This document shows, in pieces, positions 1 to 10,100 of a DNA stretch of 64,000 bases. Position 1 is the stretch's first letter. Each line of letters starts with the position of its first letter. The translations under genes and the position numbers were made by a program. The notes beneath the pieces are model-generated. The model ran no database searches. It had not been told where the DNA came from and saw only the letters and a list, made by a program, of their open reading frames with translations. Origin of the DNA: Plotosus lineatus (Eukaryota; Chordata; Actinopteri; Siluriformes; Plotosidae); contig CM045733.1 in NCBI GenBank assembly GCA_024760905.1, forward strand, positions 67,735,001-67,799,000. Reading direction: 5' to 3'.

Positions 1-334
1 CAGCGGCCTTTGCTCGTTTCTCACCGCAGCACAGTGCAGCCGAGCGCAACATCCCTTTCATCATACCTCCTCGACTTACCTTTCGGGAGACTTTCGTTTC
101 TCTCACTGTTTCCATCTCTCTCTGCCTCTGTTTCCATCCCTGTTAAAAAATTCCATAGTGGGTTTATTAACTTCACTTCTTATTTTTACCTCTGGACACA
201 CTCTGGCAGTGAGGAAGCCACTGCCACCTACTGTAGTGGATGTAGAATTACACTTTATCCTGATACGGCTAAAAAAAAGCATGTTCCCTGGGGTTTCACA
301 CGCGCCCCCCCCCCACCCCCCCCACCCACCCCTT
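1..334 (+). mobile_element. non-autonomous hAT-like element, partial
   Basis: Shares order and sequence with the intact copy at 13840-14392: the 'tctctct..cctgttaaaaa' stretch, GCCACTGCCACCTACTG and AAAAGCATGTTCCC, ending in a C-rich run. It is cut by the window edge on the left and by a SINE head on the right. Confidence 0.5.
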
Positions 335-441
335 TGATAACCCAGTGAGCCGCACTGGGGGGACAGTGACAACCCATTGAGAGTGGGGCCTAAACCCCAA
401 CCTTGGGATCAGTGATCCACCACCAGGCCAACACTGCCCAA
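335..441 (-). mobile_element. SINE-1 head fragment
   Basis: Reverse complement of the tRNA-like head and part of the body of the SINE at 673-1013 (TTTGATAACCCAGT through CCAACACTGCC). The remainder is absent. Confidence 0.7.
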
Positions 442-672
442 ACTTTCGATTTGTGTCCACACTTCACAGTGGAGCTGGAGTGTCCTCTCCAGGATGCAAA
501 GCCTAGGCTCTCTACAGGATTGTATATCTGGTGTTTTGCCGTACATATCTGAATAAAAATTACCTGCTTCTTCTCATCTGGGCATAATCTTCTTTATTTT
601 ATTATAATTCACATTGTTTATTGGTTATAAGGGAAAAAAAGGCTACTCACACTGACTGAGATAATTGAAAGT

Positions 673-1013
673 TCAGTTCATTTTCTGTAACCGCATAATC
701 CTAATTAGGGTCACGGGGAGGCTGTTGCCCATCCCAGCCGACTCTGGGCGAGGGCAGAGTACACCCTGGACGGCTCGCCAGGCCATCGCAAGGCGGAAAC
801 ACGCTGACGGCTTTGCACCTACTCTTGTCAAAAGTCAGCAATGGTTCTTTTACATGAATCCCCCACCATAGACAGTGAGAGACATGGCCGGCCTTTGATA
901 ACCCAGTTAGCTGCACTGGGGAGGACAGTGACAACCTGTGGTGAGTGGGGCTTGAACCCCCAACCTTAGGATCAATGATCCAGCACCTATACCACGAGGC
1001 CACCACTGCCAAT
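673..1013 (-). mobile_element. SINE-1, near full length
   Basis: tRNA-derived SINE read on the - strand: head with the A-box-like TGGCCTCGTGG and B-box-like GGTTCAAGCC, a body with CAGTGCAGCTAACTGGGTTA and AAGAACCATTGCTGACTTT, then a tail that on the + strand reads CAGTTCATTTTCTGTAACCG. At least ten copies or pieces occur in this window. Confidence 0.85.
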
Positions 1014-1842
1014 AATAATTGAAAGTTTAACTTGATTATTATTCATACGTGAAAAGAGTGTATAATATGACGGAGATAAAGAGGAACTACAACCACTTGG
1101 TGACTCAGCAAAGCACGAAAGCAAAAAACAAGCCATCAGATGGATACAACACATTTGTAAATTATTTCATCACCCACCACCCAGATGAGCTTGCTGATGC
1201 TTCACCAGTAGATGCCACGTTGGACTCTACCAGAGTGTCAGACTCTCCCTCAAAGGCTTGAAATGTGCCAAAGCTGACAGTATTGATGCCATTAAATGCG
1301 AAATTGCCAGACCTGCATAACTGCCGTGCCATAAAACTGCTTTTTTATCCATTCCAAAGTTTTCTGCGGGATTCCTCTTGGCAGAATTGATGCGACAACT
1401 GATCAGAAGCAAAAAAAAAAACCCAAAAAACAAAAATCATTGAGCAGTGCATAGATTGGAGTGTCAATGTAGCGTCACAGTTGACAGAAGTCTGTCAGAG
1501 TGGTTTCCAGTGGAGTTTCATGTGCAACAGGGATACAACCTTCTGTCAAAATCTTGTCTCACGAATTCTCTGATCAAAGGAGGGTGGAAGGGGAAAAAAA
1601 AAAAACCCTCTCTAAACCTTTTCCCTCTGCCACGAATTCCGGCTCCCTGCAATGTTGACAAACTGGCGATACTTTAACTTGTGTTCTTCAGCAAAAATCT
1701 CTACCATCCTTGAATTTTTACACCATATCTGCCAGACTTAATCATTGTCTGATTCTAAACATTACTGATATGTAGGGTTGCATGGAAGTTGGTCACATGA
1801 ATATAAAGGGTTATGTGGAAACTGGAGTTCATTGGAGCCAAA
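1014..1842. other. no gene recognised
   Basis: AT-rich sequence with short A-runs near 1410 and 1598. Short open frames here show no familiar motif and no coding support. Confidence 0.5.
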
Positions 1843-1934
1843 TCCGGGTAAAGGCAGGGTGCACCCTGAAAAGTCTTTCAGACAGGTTCAACACAAACAC
1901 ACAGCTATTCACATTCATACCTAGTGGTGACTGA
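1843..1934 (-). mobile_element. SINE-3 fragment
   Basis: Carries the degenerate 'gggtgcaccctgaaaagtc' and 'cacattcatacctag' text seen in the family member at 42826-43135. Only part of the body remains. Confidence 0.4.
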
Positions 1935-1942
1935 GAATATCA

Positions 1943-2236
1943 GTTCATTTTCTCTAACCGCTTCATCCTAATTAGGGTCGCAGGGAGGCTGGTGCCCATC
2001 CCAGCCAACTCCGGGTGAGGACAGAGAACACCCTGGATAGCTCGCCAGGCCATCGCACGGTGGAAACACTACTCTTGTCAAAAGTCAGCAATGGTTCTTT
2101 TACATGCCTCACACTATAGACAGTGAGAGACCTTTGATAACCCAGTTAGCTGCACTGGGGGGACAGTGACAACCCTGTGGAGAGTGGGACTCGAACCCCC
2201 CCCCCCCCCAACCTTATGACCAGCGATCCCACTAGG
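1943..2236 (-). mobile_element. SINE-1, internally deleted
   Basis: Same tail, body and head order as the copy at 673-1013, with a deletion in the body near 2065 and a C-run of about eleven inside the head. Confidence 0.8.
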
Positions 2237-2252
2237 CCACCACTGGCTCTCT

Positions 2253-2253
2253 C

Positions 2254-2297
<44 letters not shown>

Positions 2298-2298
2298 T

Positions 2299-2368
<70 letters not shown>
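2253..2368. repeat. AT / GT compound microsatellite
   Basis: Alternating AT, then GT, then a long AT tract. The open frame through it is an artefact of the repeat. Confidence 0.95.
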
Positions 2369-2369
<1 letters not shown>

Positions 2370-2463
2370 TACATCACTAATTCATAACAGTAATTATACT
2401 TTGCAGAAAAATTCACTGCAGTAAAACAGCAGGTTTGATTTTTTTCGTGAACAAACTGTTTAG

Positions 2464-3254
2464 TTTGCAGATGACATTGTGATCTGTAGTGAGAGCAGAG
2501 AACAAGTGCAGGAAAATCTAGAGAGGTGGAGGTATGCCCTGGAAAGGAGTGGAATGAAGGTTAGCCTCAGAAAATCAGAATACATGTGTGTGAATGAGAA
2601 GGACCCAGGAGGAACGGTGAGATTTCAGGGAGCAGAGATAAAGAAGGTGGAGGATTTTAAGTACTTAGGCTCAACAATCCAGAGCAATGGAGAGTGTGGA
2701 AAAGAGGTGAAGAAGCGTGTGCAGGCAGGTTGGAATGGTTGGAGAAAAGTGTCCGGTGTGATGTGTGATAGGAGAGTATCGGCAAGAATGAAAGGAAAAG
2801 TGTACAAGACGGTGTTGAGGCCAGCGATGTTGTATGGATTAGAAACAGTGGCGCTGAGGAAAAGACAGGAGGCAGAGCTGGAGGTAGCAGAGATGAAAAT
2901 GTTGAGGTTCTATTTGGGAGTAACGAGGATGGATAGGATCAGAAATGAGTACATCAGAGGGACAGCACATGTTAGATGTTTTGGAGACAAAGTCAGAGAG
3001 GCTAGATTGAGATGGTTTGGACATGTACAGAGGAGGGATAGTGAGTATATTGGCAGTAGGATGCTGAGGTTGGAACTACCAGGCAGAAGGTCTAGAGGAA
3101 GACCAAAGAGATGATTTCTGGATGTGGTGAAGGAAGACATGAAGGTCGTTGGAGTCAGAGGAAGAAGATGCGGAGGACAGGGTGAGATGGAGGCGGATGA
3201 TTTGCTGTGGCGACCCCTGAAGGGAACAGCCGAAAGGAAAAGAAGAAGAAGAAG
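2464..3254 (+). mobile_element. 5'-truncated RTE-like LINE (reverse transcriptase C-terminal part)
   Basis: The insertion is bounded by an 11-bp target-site duplication AAACTGTTTAG (2453-2463 and 3255-3265). It begins at the RT catalytic motif [14 protein letters not shown], intact here, and runs through the thumb/C-terminal region ([49 protein letters not shown]). It ends with GTGGCGACCCCTGAAGGGAACAGCC-type sequence and a GAA repeat. One in-frame stop follows RGRPKR and there is no endonuclease region, so the copy is dead. Confidence 0.88.
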
Positions 3255-3265
3255 AAACTGTTTAG

Positions 3266-3822
3266 TTCTGTTGGTGCTGTGGGCAGGGGGTGAGACGGGA
3301 TGCTTTTTGTTCATAGAAGTTTGAGCAGCAGCATGAGCAGATGACGACATCCAGTGTTTTCGAGAACGCAGCAGTCGTGAATGAAAAGCACGTGATTGAG
3401 CAGCCCTCCACTCACCAGCCGCCAATGAGTTAATTAAGTTTATTATTATCACCATGAGCAGATCAATAAGTTTCAAACGTGGAAACATAACAACATGTCA
3501 GCCTTGCTGAGAACATCTGGAGTTGGAGGTGCACCAGAATTCCTTCCAGCTCGGTTTTGCGTGTGCAGTCTCGTCTACAATCGAGAGGAAGCTGATCATC
3601 CACGCTGCTGTTGCTGCAAACACCAATGCGACGTATTTTCTTTTCTTTTTTTTCCCTTTTTTTTTTTTTCTTGGATTGATATGACCAGCGTGGCTTTTCT
3701 GGTTTCAGAGTTCCGGGGCTGTTCCAGCTGTGTGCCGCGTGCGCCAACCGGAGCCGCTCGGTGAAGTCGCACTGCATGTGGCGGTGGCGCGGTGCGCAGT
3801 GGCGCGCGCGCGCGCTCTGAGG
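3266..3822. other. upstream flank of the melatonin receptor
   Basis: Shifts from AT-rich to GC-rich toward the start codon, with a T-run at 3643-3670 and CpG-dense sequence from about 3710. It may hold the promoter and 5' UTR; no TATA box stands out. Confidence 0.35.
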
Positions 3823-4012
3823 ATGGTGGTGCAGGAAACCGATGGTCCTCTCTGGAACGCTTCATCCACGCGCGGAACCGATGCGAGTCCCTCGTTCACC
3901 TGGACACTCCCCCTGCTCGCCAGTGTGCTCATCACCACTATAGTGGTGGACGTGCTGGGAAACCTGTTGGTCATCGGGTCGGTTTTCAGAAACAGGAAAC
4001 TCAGGAAAACGG
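3823..4012 (+). CDS. mtnr1al: melatonin receptor exon 1 (start to first intracellular loop)
   Basis: Codes residues 1-63 plus the first base of the Gly64 codon. The ATG at 3823 has A at -3 and G at +4, a strong initiation context. The frame stays open upstream but has no other ATG near, so this is the likely start. The N terminus is short with one NAS glycosylation site, then TM1 and the loop RNRKLRKTG. The donor GTAGGT begins at 4013. The DNA just upstream is GC-rich, including a GCGC run near 3800-3815, and may be 5' UTR or promoter. Confidence 0.92.
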
Positions 4013-7000
4013 GTAGGTGACAAAAGCATGGATATTTAATAGTGTGTCCTTCATTTGAAATGCCACCTCTTTCTACAATTATTTATTTTTAATTTCAATC
4101 TGCAAATGTGTTAATTAAAATCAGAAACTTTCTAAATAACCTGATGATTCAGAAAAATCTTCAAGATCCTGCTTTTAATGCAACAACCCAAGGTTCCAAC
4201 ACTGATCTTGGAGAACACCCCTGGAGAACACCCCCCCCCTCCCCTCCCCCTCTTTTATTGTTCAAACCCTCGGTTTGTTTATGTGTGGACTTTGCATGTT
4301 CTTGACGTGCATGTGTAGGTTTCCTCCAAATACTCCGCTTTCCTCTCACACTCCAAAGACATGCGCGTTAGTTTAATTGATGGTTCCAAATTGCCCCTAG
4401 ATATGAATGTGAATGGTTGTCTGTATATATTTGCTCTGCGATGGATTGGCAAACTGTTCACGGTGTTCCCCACCTTTTCCCACTATTGGCTGAGGTAGGC
4501 TCCGGATTTCTTGAAACCCTAGTAAGATTGAGTTTGGCAAATGAATTATATTTCAGTTGGCATTTTAACAACATTCCTTTAAAAATATCATCACAAAATT
4601 TTTTGTCGTTTTTACTAATGGTGAGCAGACGGTCATTTCCGAAAGCACCGGAGGATGCTCTACACCAGCACATGACCAAAGGATTTGATTTTCGGTCAGC
4701 TAAGAACAGGAATGCGGTGCAGCAGTGAGTGGGTATAGACTGATCACAACAGTTCTCGGCTGAATCATCTGTGCATGTGTTTCCATTAAAGAGACGTTTG
4801 GTCACATCTTTGTATTTTATTTCAGTTCATTTTCTGTAACCGCTTAATCCTAATTAGGGTCGCGAAAAGGCTGGCGCCCATCCCAGCCGACTCTGGGCGA
4901 GGGCAGAGTACACCCTGGACAGCTCGCCAGGCCATCGCAGGGTGGAAACATACTGATGGCTTTGCAGCCGACGCTCGTCGAAAGTCAGCGATGGTTCTTT
5001 TACATGAACTTCTCACACCATAGACAGTGAGAGACATGGCCGGCCTTTGATAAGCCAGTTAGGTGCACTGGGAAGACAGTGGCAACTTTGTGGAGAGTGG
5101 GACTCGAACCCACAACCTTAGGATCAGCTATCCAGCGCTCGATACCACTAGGCCACCACTGCCCTTGTATTTTATTTTAATTTCCCAATTCGTAAAATTT
5201 GCCCAATTGCTCCAGTTAAATTAAACTACCAAGTCACATACACAGTAACGGAACTCTTATTAGAGTAATAAAAGTTCTTTCTGACAGATTAAAAGATGAT
5301 GAAAAAGCCATGACGGATAAAAAAAGGTGTCTTATGATCCACTTTCAGATGACACAAGCATAGATTATATACTCCAAGGACTTGGTAGAATTCAAATTCT
5401 CTTTACCTTTTCAACCCTGAATTACAAAGTTCACAAAAGAGATTTGTGTTCCTCCATCTTCAAAGGCAGTTGTAGAAATTTGTATTCAGCGCTTTCTTGC
5501 AGGAACCATGCTCATGATCTCCACCTTGACCTATACAAGGAGACTTTTAATTAACTCACTATGTTCACCTCAGGCATTACATTAATTCAATGAAAAATTC
5601 ACATTGTGGTTCACAGGTTTTCCCAAGGATGGCTCTCCCTGCAGTTCATTCGAATGCTGCAGCATCTTCTCATGCCTGGCAATACACATTTAGAACTTCA
5701 ATAGCTGCACACACTTACTGAAGTCTTGGTTAAGAACACAGTATAAATATTGGATAGGAGCTCTCTCTTTATTCCCCCAACAGCCTCAACTCTTTGTGGC
5801 AAAAGCTCCCTAAAAGTGTGGGAAACTTTTTTTCTTTGAGAAGGTGGTCCATGTTGGCATGTTCACATCACACGGGTCCTGTATATTTTTCAAGGGGACA
5901 CTCTTTCAGTGAATCTCCTGTTCTATCATATCTCAAAGATGTTCAACGAGATTCCCATCCATTGACTGTGAAAGCAACTAAAGAACACTGAGAGCATCGT
6001 CATGCTCATGAAAGTAACCAAATGGGTAAACTGTGGCCATGAAGAGATGCACATCATCAGCAAGAATACTCAAATAGGCTGTAGCATGCAAACAATGATT
6101 TCTTATTAATGGACCCAAAGTGTGCCAAGAAAAGATTCCCCACACCATCACATCACCCCCCACCAGCCTGGACTCGTAACACAATGCAAGTTGGGTTCAT
6201 GGGTTCATGCAACTGGTAACTTTACAAAAGTCAGCAATGGTCTTTTACATGAACTTCTCACCATAGACAGTGAGAGACATGGCCCGCCTTTGATAACCCA
6301 GTTAGCTGCACTGGGGGTACAGTGACAACCTTGTGGGGACTCGAACTCCCAACCTTAGGATCAGTGATCCTGCGCCCTATCGACTAGACCACCACTGCCC
6401 CACAAACACAGGGATCCCTCACTTTCCGTGGTTAATTAGAACCGAGACACCCCCCCCCCCCCCCCCGTGACCATCAAATTCCACGATGTAGGATCGACCC
6501 CCCCCGACTGACGTATACCTACATGTATATGTGTATATAATATCAATCAATACATTCAATGCTATAAATGCTTATCATTAACAATTAAACATTCAAAAAT
6601 AATGCGTAAGATGTAAATTTAAAATATACGGTAAATACACACACATACACACAAACACACAGCCAGCTGAGTGCGCACCGCTCATAAAAATGTAATCAAA
6701 TTGAAGAATGCTTAAAAATTCCAAGTCTGGCTGTCAAGCAAGCACAGTGCACCGGTCTGTTAATGAAAGTGAGCAAAAGTGAGCAAAGCAATTACCAAAT
6801 GTAAAAAAGTGATCCAAAGGTGAGCTGATCCAATTTATGCATCTGTGTTCTGAATTACATAAGAAACCAAACTTTAGATTGGAGTCAATTCCTGAAAGGG
6901 TAACATCAGACTTTCTCAGAACTCAGCACTGCAATAGGTAGTTTTATTTGTTTTTTATTTTCGCATAATTGGCCTTGTTTTGTGGCATTTTCCTTAACCT

Positions 7001-7114
7001 TTTCCCTGTTTTTCCTTAATTTTTAATGAATATTTTTAAAAAACCTGCGATGCACTGAAGCGCGAAGTACAGAGGGATCACTGTATATGTACATACACAC
7101 ACTATTTTTTTTTA

Positions 7115-7158
<44 letters not shown>

Positions 7159-10100
7159 GTTTACTGTATATAAAACTTAGCTAATGTGATCAGGGAGACA
7201 GGTAGGAGAATACTTGGTGTGTCATCTGGAAGGAAAGTAGATAAGGAGACTTGGTGGTGGAATGAGGATGTCAAAGTGCGTACAAAGGAAAAAGTTAGCT
7301 AAGAAGAAGTGGGAAATTGAGAGGACCGAAGAGAGTAAACAGGAGTACAGGGCGACACAGCGTAAGGCGAAGGTAGCGGTGTCAAAGGCCAAACAGAGGG
7401 CGTATGATGGCTTGTATGCTCGGTTGGAAAGTAAAGAGGGAGAAAATGATTTATACAGGTTGGCACAGCAGAGAAATAGAGATGGGAAGGACGTGCAGCA
7501 AGTTGGTGATTAAGGACAGAGAGGGAAATGTATTGACTGATGACAGAAGTGTGCTGGGAAGATGGAAAGAGTACTTTGAAGAGCTGATGAATGAGGAAAA
7601 TGAGAGAGAAAAAAAGTGTAGAAGAGGTGACCTTCGAGGATCAGGAAGTAGCAAAGATTAGTAAGGGTGAAGTGAGGAGGGCACTGAAAAGGATGAAAAA
7701 TAGAAAGGCAGTTGGTCCTGATGACATACCGGTGGTGGTATGGAAGTGTCCTGGCGAGGTAGCAGTAGATTTCCTGACAACGACATTCAACAAGGTCTCA
7801 ACAAGGATGCCAGAGGAATGGAGGAGAAGAGTGATCGTGCCTATTTTTAAGAACAAGGGAGACGTGCAGAGTTGTGGCAACTACAGAGGGATAAAGTTGA
7901 TGAGCCATACGATGAAGTTATGGGAAAGAATAGTGGAAGCTAGACTAAGGGCAGAGGTCAGCATTTGTGAACAACAGTTTGGTTTCATGCCAAGAAAGAG
8001 CACCACTGATGCAGTGTTTGCTTTGAGGATGTTAATAGAGAAGTACAGAGAAGGTCAGAAGAAGCTGTATTGTGCCTTTGTGGATCTGGAGAAAGCATAT
8101 GACAGCCTGCCAAGAGAGGAACTGTGGTATTGCATGAGGAAGTCTGGAGTGGCAGAGAAGTATGTTAGAGTGGTGCAGGACATGTATAACAGATGTAAGA
8201 CAGTGGTGAGGTGTGCTGTCGGTGTGACAGAAGAGTTCAAGGTGGAGCTGGGACTGCATCAAGGGTCAGCTCTGAGCCCCTTCTTGTTTGCTATGGTGAT
8301 AGACAGGCTGACAGACGAGGCTAGATAAGATTCAACATGACTATGATGTTTGCAGATGGCATTGTGATCTGTAGTGAGAGCAGAGAACAAGTGCAGGAAA
8401 ATCTAGAGAGGTGGAGGTATGCCCTGGAAAGGAGGGGAATGAGGGTTAGCCTCAGTAAGACAGAATACATGTGTGTGAATGACAAAGACCCAAGAGGAAT
8501 CCCAAGAGGTTTTTAAATACTTCGGTTCAACAATCCAGAGCAGTGGAGAGTGTGGAAAAGAGGTGAAGACGTGTGTGCAAGCAGGTTGGAATGGTTGGAG
8601 AAAGTGTCTGGTGTGATGTGTGAAGAATGAAAGGAAAAGTGTACAAGACGGTGTTGAGGCCAGTGATGTTGTATGGTTTAGAAACAGTGGCGCTGGGGAA
8701 AAGACAGGAGGCAGAGCTGGAGGTAGCAGAGATGAAAATGTTGAGGTTCTCTTTGGGAGTAACGAGGATGGACAGGACCAGAAATGAGCACATCAGAGGG
8801 GCAACACATGTAAGACGTTTAGGAGACAAAGTCAGAGAGGCTAGATTGAGATGGTTTGGACATGTACAGAGGAGGGATAGTGAGTATATTGGTAGTAGGA
8901 TGCTGAGGTTGGAACTACCAGGCAGAAGGTCTAGAGGAAGACCAAAGAGACGATTCATGGATGTGGTGAAGGAGGACATGAAGGTAGTTGGTTTAAGAGA
9001 AGAAGATGCAGAGGATAGGGTTAGTTGGAGGCAGATGATTCGCTGTGGCGACCCCTGAAGGGAATGGCCAAAAGGAGAAGAAGAAGATTGTACTGTATAT
9101 AAAACTTGCGCAGGCTAGCATTCCCACAATTAATTTGGGACTATTTGTTTACAGACATGCTTCATAGCCACCATTCACCCTGTGAATGCCTGATCTCATT
9201 CTCATTTTCTGAAGTTAACGTTGAATAAAAAAAAAATAAATAAAAAAAATCACGATTTAGCATCAGGACCCACACCTGACAATTTATGCTGCATCTTTTT
9301 TTCCTTTGGAAAAAACATTCAATCCCTCAGAAAATGTCTCAGACAACATAAATAGCACAGAAGGTGATTCTGTGTGAGATGCTGTGATTGGGACTGTGCG
9401 GTGTGTTTAGTTCTGTTTGAAACACTTATATTTTCTCAAGTTTTTTGGAACTGCAAGGCTGCTGATAGGCAGTTGTTTAGTATGTAATATATGTACATAC
9501 AGTGGTACCTCGGTAATTGACCATAATTCATTCCCGTCGGCTGGTTGAATTCCGATTTGGGAGAATTCCGAATCCCCTTTTCCCATTACAAATGATGTAA
9601 ATGGTTTTAATCCGTTCCGTTGTCTTTTGAACAGAAGTTAATGGGACTGTAACGCATACCATAGGTCCTCAAATTAAGTGTAAAAATTATTGAATACAGT
9701 ACACTATGTTATGGTCTGTGTTGTGAGAGACGCTGGTTTTGGTGACTCTATCTCTCTCTATGGATGCTGGAGAGGGGCGTTAGGTGGCACACTCACCTGA
9801 TTCCACTTAGCAATCACTGGGCTTCTCTAACAATGACTACGATTTCCCCGAGCTCTAGTGCCTTCCCTGTCAACAATAAAGCTATAATCCATTTTCATCA
9901 CACCTTCTCCTGTATTTTTGGGTCCAGGCTGCATGTTCCTGGTGTCACAGAAGGGGTAGAAGATTCTGTGACGCCAGGAACATTCAGCTGGACCCAAAAA
10001 TGCAGGAGACAGAGTGATGGAGGAGCTTTATTATTCACAGGGAAGACACTAAAGCATGGGGAAATTGTTGTCACTTGTGATTGCTCAGTGGAATCAGATG

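Noticed and set aside
701..1012. Frames inside SINE copies
   Set aside because: They recur wherever a SINE lies (for example 35836, 50799, 51875, 55493) and reflect the repeat, not protein coding.
2177..2380. Open frame through AT/GT repeats
   Set aside because: Low-complexity peptide of alternating Tyr/Ile and Cys/Val produced by a microsatellite.
2910..3488. Long - strand frame of 192 residues
   Set aside because: Antisense shadow of the RTE-like LINE; the same peptide pattern recurs opposite every LINE copy.
3730..3822. Upstream extension of the melatonin receptor frame
   Set aside because: Needs a non-ATG start; the ATG at 3823 has a strong context and gives a family-typical N terminus.
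8527..8979. 150-residue - strand frame
   Set aside because: Antisense of the LINE RT region, not a gene.
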